Source: Bacillus sp. FJAT-14578
Lineage (GTDB): Bacteria > Bacillota > Bacilli > Bacillales > Bacillaceae_H
Length of the DNA stretch: 64,000 nucleotides
NCBI RefSeq assembly: GCF_000504165.1
Contig: NZ_KI632505.1
Coordinates: 372,001 to 436,000, forward strand
Reading direction: 5' to 3'
Position numbers and translations under genes: made by a program. The notes under the pieces were generated by a model that was not told where the DNA came from, did no database searches, and was given only the letters and a program-made list of their open reading frames with translations. Positions 34,510-42,828 of the stretch are shown piece after piece (position 1 is the first letter of the stretch; every line of letters begins with the position of its first letter).

Positions 34510-36747
34510 TCAGTCGACATCGTATAAAGAGCTATGAAAATGCGGTTTTATGTCTTCTGGCGGTAAAGGTTCACTGAAATAGTAGCCCTGACCGATCTTA
34601 CATGAGTTTTGTAATAGGAATTTCACTTGTTCTGCTTGTTCGATTCCTTCTGCAATGACCGTAAATTTCAAATCATGCCCCATATCAATAATGGCTTTCG
34701 CAATCGACCCCTGATTTGAAGGATCCATAATATCATCAACGAATAATTTATCAATTTTGATGTTATCAAGTGGAAGATGTTTTAAATAACTCAGGGACGA
34801 ATAGCCTTGTCCGAAATCATCAATGGATAGTTTGAGTCCAAGCTGTTTTAATTGATTTAAGATGATGATGGACTTTTCAAAATTTTGCATAATGCTCTCC
34901 GTAATTTCCAGTTCAAGGTATTGCGGGTCAAGTTCCACTTCTTTTAATATCTGTTTGACATCATCTACAAACCCATCGTCTTGAATTTGCCGAACCGAAA
35001 TGTTCACCGCAACGGGGATTGGTTCGAGCCCTTCATTTTGCCATGCCTTGTTTTGTTCGCAAGCTTTTCTTAACACCCATTTCCCGATCGTTACGATCAG
35101 ACCGGTTTCCTCTGCCAGCGGAATAAACTCGTTTGGAGCCACCATTCCGCGTTCGGGATGCTGCCAGCGAATCAACGCCTCCACCCCTGCCATTTTTCCG
35201 GTTGCTAGTTCCACTTGCGGCTGATAATAAAGGATGAATTGATTTTGTTCCAGTGCTTTTCTTAATCCGTTTTCCAGCTCCATTTTCCTGGAAGCAAGCC
35301 CATCCAGACTGGACGTATAAAATTGAAAATTGTTTTTTCCCCGTTCTTTCGCCAAATACATAGCGGTGTCAGCATGTTTGATTAACGTTTCCTGATCTTC
35401 CCCGTCATCCGGATACATACTGATTCCAATACTTGTGGTTACAAAAAATTCTTCCCCATCAAGCTTTAACGGCTTCGAAAATGCGGTCAAGATTCGCTCA
35501 GAAACTTTCGCTGCCTTATTCTTTTCGCAATTTTCCAGCAAAATGATAAATTCATCGCCACTCTGACGTGACACCAGCCCATCGTTTCGAACCGTTTCCT
35601 TTAAACGATTCGCCACTTTTTCCAGCAACAAATCACCGATTGTATGCCCTTTTGTATCATTGATGATCTTAAAACGATCAAGATCCAAAAAGATCACGGC
35701 CAACCGTTGATGATTCGCTTTATTTAACACATCGTTCAAATGTTCCCTAAACATATTTCGGTTTGGAAGTCCTGTTAAAACATCATAATAAGCCATATAA
35801 TGAATGGTTTTTTCTGTTTTTTTCCGATCTGTAATATCCCTTCCCACTACCTGCCTTGCAAGCCTTCCTTCATATAGAATTGGCATGGTGGATATTTCTA
35901 CATCAATTACTATGCCGTCAAGCCGTATCGCCTCCAGTTCGAACCGAATTTTCGCCGCTTCTTTCGGGTCGGCTGTCTCCAACAGTTTTTTCATCTCCTT
36001 AATGGCGTCAGGAAAAACAAATTGTGAAACCGGCTTGCCAATCAACTCACAACGATTGGATGCTCCTACAAGCTTGCTGCCTGCTTCGTTAATATAATCA
36101 ATTTTCCCATCGCTGACCACGGCTATAATATCAGGAGACATTTCTACTAAACTGCGATAGCGGTCTTCGCTTTCTTTACGGTCGGTTATATCAAATAAAA
36201 CACTTGAAAAATCAATGAACTTCCCTTTTTCATCAAAAATCGGAATTCCCCGGTCCTGAATCCAGCGCACCTCACCATCAGGGCGAATAATCCGGTAAAT
36301 GCTCGTCACCGTCTCCCCACCCTTGATTTTCTGTTCTCTTTCGACTAAAACATACAAGTCGTCCGGATAAATGACCTTTTTCCATAAATGATGGTCTTGA
36401 TAAAACTCTTCTAAAGATCTTCCATATAGCTTTTCGATTCCCGGTGTTATGAGCAAAGTGCCCGATTTTAAATCATGGGACCAAATGGCCACATCCAACG
36501 TATCAAAGATATTATTCAATTTTTGATTGCTCTTTTGCAATTCTTCCGTTGTCTTATTGATTCCTCTTAACAACAGTACCAGCAATAAAATCGTCCAAAA
36601 ACTAAAGAAAAAATGCGTGGTTTGAAAAAAGCGCTCATTATCAGGAAAAAAAAGAGCACCCGCTTCTTCAAGCACTTCTGAAAAGATAACCAAAAAGCTT
36701 AAAAGAACAATCCATCTGCGTTTATAATGTTTGTAAACAACTATCAT
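34510..36747 (-). CDS. Membrane-bound PAS-GGDEF-EAL protein (c-di-GMP turnover)
   Basis: A 745-residue protein: two N-terminal membrane helices (about 10-30 and 45-65), two PAS/PAC domains (about 80-195 and 200-315), GGDEF (about 325-485) and EAL (about 500-735). The cyclase motif is RQSGDEF, a common active variant; the phosphodiesterase motif is GVEALIRW, with DDFGQGYSSL and KIDKLF also present. It could both make and break c-di-GMP under control of a membrane or redox signal. Net activity cannot be read from sequence. Confidence 0.9.
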   Translation of the reverse strand: MIVVYKHYKRRWIVLLSFLVIFSEVLEEAGALFFPDNERFFQTTHFFFSFWTILLLVLLLRGINKTTEELQKSNQKLNNIFDTLDVAIWSHDLKSGTLLITPGIEKLYGRSLEEFYQDHHLWKKVIYPDDLYVLVEREQKIKGGETVTSIYRIIRPDGEVRWIQDRGIPIFDEKGKFIDFSSVLFDITDRKESEDRYRSLVEMSPDIIAVVSDGKIDYINEAGSKLVGASNRCELIGKPVSQFVFPDAIKEMKKLLETADPKEAAKIRFELEAIRLDGIVIDVEISTMPILYEGRLARQVVGRDITDRKKTEKTIHYMAYYDVLTGLPNRNMFREHLNDVLNKANHQRLAVIFLDLDRFKIINDTKGHTIGDLLLEKVANRLKETVRNDGLVSRQSGDEFIILLENCEKNKAAKVSERILTAFSKPLKLDGEEFFVTTSIGISMYPDDGEDQETLIKHADTAMYLAKERGKNNFQFYTSSLDGLASRKMELENGLRKALEQNQFILYYQPQVELATGKMAGVEALIRWQHPERGMVAPNEFIPLAEETGLIVTIGKWVLRKACEQNKAWQNEGLEPIPVAVNISVRQIQDDGFVDDVKQILKEVELDPQYLELEITESIMQNFEKSIIILNQLKQLGLKLSIDDFGQGYSSLSYLKHLPLDNIKIDKLFVDDIMDPSNQGSIAKAIIDMGHDLKFTVIAEGIEQAEQVKFLLQNSCKIGQGYYFSEPLPPEDIKPHFHSSLYDVD

Positions 36748-36914
36748 CTATATGTCTCCCATTGTGTCAATTAAACCCATTTATTCTAATAACCATATTA
36801 GCAGATTTAACACTATCATCACAGTGTTTACGAGATAAAATCGGGAGAAAAGGCGCACTCTTTTTTAAGTTATCTCAATCTTCATTTCAGCATACCTATC
36901 CTATTAAGTCTTGA

Positions 36915-36950
36915 AGCGGAGGCCTTACTGCCCGTTAATGCGGGATAAAA
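36915..36950 (+). mobile_element. IS200/IS605-type TnpB 3'-end remnant, copy 2
   Basis: The same segment as at 20785, ACTGCCCGTTAATGCGGGAT, encodes LLPVNAG and a near-stop junction. Here it runs directly into the truncated IS3 orfA, so one element landed in or recombined with the other. Confidence 0.4.
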
Positions 36951-36961
36951 AAATTCCAATA

Positions 36962-37165
36962 GCGTGGATTTCAATAAACAGTAAAGATCTTTATTCCATG
37001 AAAAAAGAGTCAAATAAACAATCAAAACAAGCACCAGTTGAAGGATCAGTCGAAGCACTTGAAGCACGTATTAAACAGCTTGAAATGGAAAATGAGTACT
37101 TAAAAAAGTTGAATGCCTTAGTTCAAAACAAGGAAAAATCACCAAACAAGACAAAGCGCAAGTAG
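36962..37165 (+). pseudogene. IS3 OrfA, C-terminal fragment
   Basis: Encodes the leucine-zipper half of OrfA (EALEARIKQLEMENEYLKKL), then a Lys-rich end. The N-terminal helix-turn-helix is gone. An open frame extends upstream into the IS605 scar but is accidental. Normal OrfB production needs a -1 frameshift from this frame. Confidence 0.7.
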
Positions 37166-37191
37166 TCTATGAGTTAAGGCATAAATATTCG

Positions 37192-37989
37192 GTGAAGGCA
37201 CTCGTGAAGCTAGCTGATATTCCACGAAGCACGTATTATGATTTAGTGAAGAAAATGAATCGTCCGGATCCAGATGCCGATTTGAAAGCTGAAATTAAAG
37301 CGATTTATGAGGAAAATGAAGGTCGTTATGGCTACGATGAGTTAGCGAATCGTGGTCAGAAAGTGAATCACAAGAAGGTTCAGCGCATTATGAAAGAGCT
37401 TGGATTAAAGTGTGTGGTGCGTATGAAAAAATATAAGTCTTATAAGGGGAAAGTCGGTAAAATTGCACCAAATATTTTAGATCGCAATTTTAATGCAGAT
37501 GCACCGAATCAAAAATGGGTAACAGACATCACAGAGTTTAAATTATTTGGCGAGAAACTTTATTTATCACCTGTATTAGACTTGTTTAACGGTGAAATTA
37601 TTACATTTACAATTGGCCCTAGACCAACGTATTCACTTGTTTCAGAAATGTTAGAGAAAGCATTAGAACGTTTACCTGAAGATCACCAGCTACTGATGCA
37701 TTCAGATCAAGGTTGGCATTATCAAATGAAGCAATATGTCCGTACTCTTGATTCAAGAGGTATTGTGCAAAGTATGTCTCGAAAAGGAAACTGTTACGAC
37801 AACGCAGTAATGGAGAATTTCTTTGGGATCATGAAGTCGGAATTCCTCTACATAAAAGAGTTTGAAAGTGTAGATCATTTTAAAATAGAATTAGGAAAAT
37901 ATATACATTACTACAATACGAAACGGATGAAGGCAAAATTAAAAATGAGTCCGGTTCAATACCGAACTCATTTTTACCAAGCTGCCTAA
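37192..37989 (+). CDS. IS3-family transposase OrfB (DDE integrase)
   Basis: 265 residues with an rve integrase core. The DDE residues are in WVTDITEF, in LMHSDQGWHY, and in the Glu of NAVMENFFGIMKSE. The HTH_21 domain (YDLVKKMNRPDPDAD, EENEGRYGYDEL) precedes it. The frame is open but is normally expressed as an OrfAB fusion by -1 frameshift, which is not possible with the truncated OrfA. Confidence 0.88.
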   Translation: MKALVKLADIPRSTYYDLVKKMNRPDPDADLKAEIKAIYEENEGRYGYDELANRGQKVNHKKVQRIMKELGLKCVVRMKKYKSYKGKVGKIAPNILDRNFNADAPNQKWVTDITEFKLFGEKLYLSPVLDLFNGEIITFTIGPRPTYSLVSEMLEKALERLPEDHQLLMHSDQGWHYQMKQYVRTLDSRGIVQSMSRKGNCYDNAVMENFFGIMKSEFLYIKEFESVDHFKIELGKYIHYYNTKRMKAKLKMSPVQYRTHFYQAA

Positions 37990-38047
37990 TGAAATAACCG
38001 TGTCTAACTTTTAGGGGTCACTTCACAAATGCTTGTTTTTTTACTAT

Positions 38048-38197
38048 CTATTTTGTTTCTCGATGCAATGTATGTCTTTTTAAACGAGGACAATATTTTT
38101 TTAACTCTAAGCGATCAGGGTGAGTACGCTTGTTTTTCGTCGTAATATAGTTTTTATCTCCTGTTTCTGTGCATGCTAATGTAATTTTTACTCTCAT
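38048..38197 (-). CDS. rpmG: Zinc-independent ribosomal protein L33 paralogue
   Basis: A 49-residue L33 (MRVKITLACTETGDKNYI to LKKYCPRLKRHTLHRETK). In zinc-binding L33 two CxxC pairs hold the metal; here the second cysteine of each pair is lost (C9-TET and C36-PRL), so zinc cannot be held. Such copies replace the zinc form during starvation. The ATG follows GAGGAGGAAATCATA and lies 22 bp after the COG0523 gene stop, in one operon behind the Zur box at 39420. Confidence 0.92.
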   Translation of the reverse strand: MRVKITLACTETGDKNYITTKNKRTHPDRLELKKYCPRLKRHTLHRETK

Positions 38198-38218
38198 TAT
38201 GATTTCCTCCTCTTTTCA

Positions 38219-39400
38219 TTAAGCTTCTACAAACGGCGGAAGAGGGTCTTTAAACGAAGACCAGTCTTTCTTCATTTCTTCCTCCGTTAGTAGACAGGCA
38301 TCCAGCGATTGTTCGATTTCAGCTTGATTCATGTCAATCCCAATCATGACGAGTTCCGTCATCCGGTCACCATATACTTCATGCCATCTCTCAAGTAACT
38401 CCGGTTCTTCCTTTAACATTTGCGCTCTCTCCTCTTCATGGTAAGCCGCAATCCATTCCCCCGCCCCTTGAAAAATAATGGAAGGACCAGCTTGTGACAG
38501 CAAGGCAGACATATTGTTGCGTGAGGCCAGCCAGATAAATCCTTTCGCCCGGACAACATCGACAGGCCAATCTTCTAACCAATTCATGAATCGTTCCGGA
38601 TGGAAAGGAAGCCTTCTGCGGTAAACGAAAGAAGAAATTCCATATTCCTCTGTTTCTGGTGTATGTTCATTATTTAATTCTTTTATCCACCCGGCACTTT
38701 GACTCGCTTTGTCAAAATCAAATAAGTGTGTATTCAGCACGTGGTCAAGTGGAAGACGAGCATGGTCCGTTTCAATAATACGGGCCTCTGGATTTAATTT
38801 TTGCAGGACCGCTTTTAATTCGGCTATATCCCCTTCTGCCACTAAATCAATCTTATTTAGCAAAATGACATTGGCAAATTCAATTTGATCAATTAGTAAA
38901 TCGACGACCTCTCTCGTATCTGTTTCATCCGTCGCCTCTTTCCGATCAAGTAAACTCTCTCCGGAAGCAAAGTCATGCCAGAAACGATTGGCATCTACAA
39001 CGGTTACCATCGTATCAAGTCTGCAAAATGCGGATAAGTCAATTCCCAGATTTTCATCTACATATGTGAACGTTTGAGCCACAGGCACCGGTTCACTAAT
39101 TCCCGTTGACTCAATCACGATATAATCGATATCGCCCAATGAGGCAAGCTTTTCTACCTCTTTAATTAAATCTTCCCTAAGTGTGCAGCAAATGCAGCCA
39201 TTTTGCATTTCAACGAGCTTCTCTTCCGTTCGGGAAAATCCGCCTTGTTTGACGAGTGAAGCATCAATATTAATTTCACTCATGTCATTGACAATGACGG
39301 CCACTTTCTTTTCTTCTCTATTTTCTAAAATATGATTTAATAATGTCGTTTTTCCAGAACCTAAATAACCGCTTAACACTGTTACGGGTACTTTTTTCAT
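38219..39400 (-). CDS. COG0523 GTPase 1, YciC/ZagA-type zinc metallochaperone
   Basis: A 393-residue G3E GTPase. Walker A is SGYLGSGKTTLL, the metal motif is GCICC (CxCC) in NGCICCTLREDL, and the G4 motif is NKIDL; a CobW C-terminal domain starts near 250. ZagA/YciC members deliver zinc to clients such as FolE during starvation. A Zur box is 20 bp upstream and rpmG follows. It is closely similar to GTPase 3 at 47187. Confidence 0.9.
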   Translation of the reverse strand: MKKVPVTVLSGYLGSGKTTLLNHILENREEKKVAVIVNDMSEINIDASLVKQGGFSRTEEKLVEMQNGCICCTLREDLIKEVEKLASLGDIDYIVIESTGISEPVPVAQTFTYVDENLGIDLSAFCRLDTMVTVVDANRFWHDFASGESLLDRKEATDETDTREVVDLLIDQIEFANVILLNKIDLVAEGDIAELKAVLQKLNPEARIIETDHARLPLDHVLNTHLFDFDKASQSAGWIKELNNEHTPETEEYGISSFVYRRRLPFHPERFMNWLEDWPVDVVRAKGFIWLASRNNMSALLSQAGPSIIFQGAGEWIAAYHEEERAQMLKEEPELLERWHEVYGDRMTELVMIGIDMNQAEIEQSLDACLLTEEEMKKDWSSFKDPLPPFVEA

Positions 39401-39419
39401 AAAAAAACCTCCTTATAAA

Positions 39420-39440
39420 AAGTAATCATTACGATTTAAA
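39420..39440. promoter_or_regulatory. Zur box upstream of GTPase 1-rpmG
   Basis: AGTAATCATTACGATTTAAA matches the Bacillus Zur operator (AAATCGTAAT and its mirror, one base apart). It lies about 20 bp before the minus-strand start. Confidence 0.88.
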
Positions 39441-39563
39441 AAGTATAGAATGACTCTTTTTTCTTGATGAAAACATATTTTTAATGAATTGTTATTTAAC
39501 ATTGACAGTCTCTATAGAAAAAGAATGATTCCAACTATATATGAGCAATAAAGAAATGAATGT

Positions 39564-40739
39564 TCATAAGCTGCTGACAATCCGTTCCGCTGCTTGGCGG
39601 GCTCCAGAAATATTACGGGCAATCGGTCCCATTTCAAGTTCTGCCAATGCGCCTGTTACATATAAATCTGGCCCCCATTGTAGTGATTTTGAAACGATTG
39701 GATATCCGCATTCAGCACATTGTAAATGATGTTTGTAAATCATTGGCATCAACCATTCTTTTCCTGGTAATGTTGGCTTAAAGCCTGTCGCTAATAAAAC
39801 GGTGCCCGTTTGATGAATCATATTGTCCTGATCATCATACAACATGATCTGACCGTTTCTTACTGCAGCCTGTTCAACTTGCCCATCCGCTATATGCAGA
39901 CGGCCCTGTTGGAGTTGATGTAATAATTTCACGTGTAAATCACGTGGAATAGAGCCTCTATGACGCGCATCTATGATTTTCTCACGCCGTTTTTTATAGC
40001 TTTCTAGCTTTCGAAACATCAGCTGATTTTTTGGACCTAGCCAAGCAGGGTCACTATCAAAATCATAAAAGCGAAACGGATGTCGTTTTAATAACGTTAC
40101 ATCCTTAGGAAACAAAGCACTTAATTTTATGGCTAGGTGAACAGATGTAATGCCCCCGCCGATAATCGTAAAGGGATATTTCAACTGCTCAAAGTCTGGC
40201 AAATCAGTATCGAAAATATGATACACGGAAGAATCCGATTCTTGTTTTAACTTTTCTGCCCATTCGGGCCAAGACGGCTGCTCGCTAATCCCTATAGCCA
40301 ATACTAGATTTTTCCCTCTTAGTTCCCGTCCATTATGTAGTTTGATACTCCAGCCGCTTTCCATTCGATCAGCACCTCTTACACGACCTTGAATCCAAGC
40401 TTTATGCAGCAACAAATCGTCAATGATATGTTCACAATGCTCATTAAATGCTTGCAGAGAGGGACGTTTATATCGTCCGTAAAAAGCAGTATTCCAATCA
40501 TGCGAGTTGCTTTTCACAAATCCTTGCAGCCCAAATGGTTCAACATCTAAATGATGAACAGACGGAGAGCGCAAATAAGGCATTGAGATGATATTTGTGC
40601 AATGTTTCCAGTTCGCAAGCGGTTCAGAATGTGGATCAATAATTGCAAGTTTATCAATTGTTGTTTTGTCTTGCTTAAGCAAAAAGGTAGCCATTGTAAT
40701 CCCTTGAATGCCGCCACCGACAATGATCCATTCATACAT
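39564..40739 (-). CDS. FAD/NAD(P)-binding oxidoreductase, Zur-controlled
   Basis: About 391 residues with two dinucleotide folds: the FAD-binding IIVGGGIQGITMA at the N-terminus and FTIIGGGITSVHLAIKL near 195. ATGFKPTLPG is the third flavoprotein motif. It resembles FAD-NAD(P)-binding proteins related to lysine/ornithine monooxygenases. The ATG at 40739 has AGGAG at about nine bases and is preferred to the ATG two codons earlier. A Zur box lies immediately upstream. Substrate unknown. Confidence 0.75.
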   Translation of the reverse strand: MYEWIIVGGGIQGITMATFLLKQDKTTIDKLAIIDPHSEPLANWKHCTNIISMPYLRSPSVHHLDVEPFGLQGFVKSNSHDWNTAFYGRYKRPSLQAFNEHCEHIIDDLLLHKAWIQGRVRGADRMESGWSIKLHNGRELRGKNLVLAIGISEQPSWPEWAEKLKQESDSSVYHIFDTDLPDFEQLKYPFTIIGGGITSVHLAIKLSALFPKDVTLLKRHPFRFYDFDSDPAWLGPKNQLMFRKLESYKKRREKIIDARHRGSIPRDLHVKLLHQLQQGRLHIADGQVEQAAVRNGQIMLYDDQDNMIHQTGTVLLATGFKPTLPGKEWLMPMIYKHHLQCAECGYPIVSKSLQWGPDLYVTGALAELEMGPIARNISGARQAAERIVSSL

Positions 40740-40761
40740 ATGCATGCTCTCCTTTCACTTT

Positions 40762-40783
40762 CAAATCGTAACGTTTACGATTT
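40762..40783. promoter_or_regulatory. Zur box upstream of the flavoprotein gene
   Basis: AAATCGTAACGTTTACGATT is a full-length, nearly symmetrical Zur site, about 20 bp from the minus-strand start. Confidence 0.9.
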
Positions 40784-40890
40784 ATATGAGTGCAATTGAT
40801 AATTTATCACGTTTTTTAAAAAAAAACAAGTAGGAATTTGAAAGAAAGAGAAAATGTAGACAAATAGAACATGTTACAAATAAATAATAT

Positions 40891-40912
40891 AAATAGTAAT
40901 CATTTCGTTTTA
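40891..40912. promoter_or_regulatory. Zur box upstream of the zur remnant and folE2
   Basis: AAATAGTAATCATTTCGTTT fits the Zur operator. It serves the plus-strand genes beginning at 41023 (remnant) and 41155 (folE2). Confidence 0.8.
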
Positions 40913-41022
40913 CAATATATTTTTATCTCATTATAATTAATACTATCCAGATAAGCTTATCAAACTGTGATTATATTTATTGTATAAGGCAATCGCAGCT
41001 TAGAGAAAGGAGAACAAAGAAT

Positions 41023-41145
41023 ATGTATCCAGTAGAAAGGATTTTGACAGATTTAAAAAATGCTGATTATAAAATTACAAATACACGAAAAAAATTGTAG
41101 AAGTATTTGTTTTAAATCAAGACTTCTAGAAAAAGATATAGATAG
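41023..41145 (+). pseudogene. Truncated, frameshifted Fur/Zur-family gene
   Basis: After a good ribosome site (AAAGGAGAAC) the frame reads RILTDLKNADYKITNTRKKL and stops at 41098. In the next frame the homology continues as KIVEVFVLNQDF. This is the first helix-turn of a Fur-family regulator, of which about 110 residues are missing. It lies between a Zur box and folE2. Confidence 0.7.
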
Positions 41146-41154
41146 GGTGAAACA

Positions 41155-42048
41155 ATGAATATTCAACTACCATCTAAGGCTGAGAGGCATATTCTTTTCG
41201 GCTCAGTTACTCCAGGTTCTAAGACAAAACCTACACAAAAGCATGAAATGGTTGATTTGCAGAATAAGAAGAACAATTTCTTATTTCCTTTAAACAAAGT
41301 CGGTATTAGTAATGTAAAAATGCCCGTTAATGTAAACAGCTTGCTGCAGCCAGTTCAACAAACGACTGTCGCAACTTTTACTTTAACCTCTAGTATTCCA
41401 CATGATCATAAGGGAACAAATATGAGCCGGTTTACGGAGCAACTTGAAAAGTATCGGCAACAGGGCTTTGTATTAGAATTTTCTATGTTACATGACTTTG
41501 TGAAAGAACTATCAGTGAGATTAGAGCAAGCAGATGCAAAACTTGAAGTAGAATTTCCTTGGTTTTACGAACGTCAAGGTCCTTCATCCGGTCTGATTGG
41601 GTTAAATCATGCAAATGCAAAAATATGTATTTCCTACAGTCAAGAGACAGGTTTTATGAATGAAGTAACCTTAACATGTGGAATTACTACCTTATGTCCA
41701 TGTTCTAAAGAGATTAGTGAGTATAGTGCTCATAACCAGCGCGGATATGTTACGATGAAAGCTCACCTTTCAAACGATTATGATGAAAAACAGGATTGGA
41801 AAAGAGCTTTATTGGATGCCGCCGAATCAAATGCAAGTGCGTGTATTCATCCCGTATTAAAAAGACCAGATGAAAAAGCCGTTACGGAACAAGCATACGA
41901 AAATCCTCGTTTTGTAGAGGATATGGTACGGCTCGTGGCAGCAGACCTTTATGAAATAGAGTGGATAACATCTTTTACAGTAGAATGCAGGAACGAGGAA
42001 TCTATTCATTTACATGATGCCATAGCTACCCTTACATATACCAAATGA
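41155..42048 (+). CDS. folE2: GTP cyclohydrolase FolE2 (type IB)
   Basis: A 297-residue enzyme making 7,8-dihydroneopterin triphosphate from GTP, the first step of folate synthesis. The conserved cysteine lies in TTLCPCSKEISEYSAHNQRG, and PWFYERQGPSSGLIG is a family block. FolE2 can run on manganese or other metals, so it replaces zinc-dependent FolE when zinc is scarce. A Zur box lies upstream, separated by a zur remnant. The ATG has GGGTGA before it. Confidence 0.93.
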   Translation: MNIQLPSKAERHILFGSVTPGSKTKPTQKHEMVDLQNKKNNFLFPLNKVGISNVKMPVNVNSLLQPVQQTTVATFTLTSSIPHDHKGTNMSRFTEQLEKYRQQGFVLEFSMLHDFVKELSVRLEQADAKLEVEFPWFYERQGPSSGLIGLNHANAKICISYSQETGFMNEVTLTCGITTLCPCSKEISEYSAHNQRGYVTMKAHLSNDYDEKQDWKRALLDAAESNASACIHPVLKRPDEKAVTEQAYENPRFVEDMVRLVAADLYEIEWITSFTVECRNEESIHLHDAIATLTYTK

Positions 42049-42052
42049 GATA

Positions 42053-42093
42053 AAAAGAAGCTGACTCTAGAGCAGAATCAGCTTCTTTTTATA
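42053..42093. terminator. Terminator after folE2
   Basis: AAAAAGAAGCTGA pairs with TCAGCTTCTTTTT across about 13 bases; it lies between convergent genes. Confidence 0.88.
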
Positions 42094-42134
42094 CTTCCTT
42101 AGTTATAGGTATTCATTCCCATCCTAATTCTTCC

Positions 42135-42653
42135 CTATTTAGAGTCTTTACGTATTTCTCTCACTACATGGGATATCTCTGGAATAATGAGCTTTTCCAT
42201 GGCTAGTTTGACCGCCCCACTAGATCCTGGCATAGAAAAAATCGCTGTCTCATGAGATACACCAGCAATTGCTCTGCTTAAAATCGCTGCAGAACCAATA
42301 TCCTCTAAATAACTAAGTATACGGAATATCTCGCCGAATCCTGTTAGCTCTTTTTCTAGTAAACTTTGAACAACCTCCACTGTAACGTCACGTTTCGCTA
42401 TACCTGTTCCACCATTTAATAAGACAACATCGATTTCTTTATCTAAACATCCCTTTTTTATGGCTTCATTTATTACCTCATAATCATCGGTTACGATATC
42501 ATAATCATGTATAGAATGGTAGTTTTCTTCTAACATCTTTATAATCAAACTTCCACTTTTATCTGTCTCTTTCGTACGTGTATCACTGACTGTGATGACT
42601 TTGCAATTTACCTTTCTAGGCGCTTCTTTCTTATGTTGCTCAACACTCATCAT
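42135..42653 (-). CDS. moaB: MoaB/MogA-type molybdopterin biosynthesis protein
   Basis: A 172-residue MPT-binding-domain protein. NGGTGIAKRDVTVEVVQSLL and FSMPGSSGAVKLAM are the family motifs. It adenylates molybdopterin before metal insertion. Its place in a zinc island is unusual; it follows the FeoB-like gene by about 175 bp on the same strand and may be cotranscribed. No Zur box was seen directly in front of it. Confidence 0.88.
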   Translation of the reverse strand: MMSVEQHKKEAPRKVNCKVITVSDTRTKETDKSGSLIIKMLEENYHSIHDYDIVTDDYEVINEAIKKGCLDKEIDVVLLNGGTGIAKRDVTVEVVQSLLEKELTGFGEIFRILSYLEDIGSAAILSRAIAGVSHETAIFSMPGSSGAVKLAMEKLIIPEISHVVREIRKDSK

Positions 42654-42828
42654 CTTTCCTCTTTTCTTTGAGATAGTTTCCTATTTCTCTTCACTTTTCT
42701 TTCCAACACTTTTAGTAGATTAGCCCATATATTGAGCTGAAATATTAGATAGCCTAAAAAATTAATCAAATTCCTTAAACTTCTGGTTCATCCTTATCTT
42801 TAATCCCTCAGTTTCTTCATCAAGATAA

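Larger units (their letters stand above)
36951..38027 (+). mobile_element. IS3-family (IS150-like) element, 5'-truncated
   Basis: The right end is present: TGTCTAACTTTTAGGGGTCA and CTTCACA at 38001-38027, the terminal inverted repeat typical of IS150-like elements. The matching left repeat and the first half of orfA are missing, replaced by an IS605-type scar. The element cannot transpose by itself. Confidence 0.75.
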
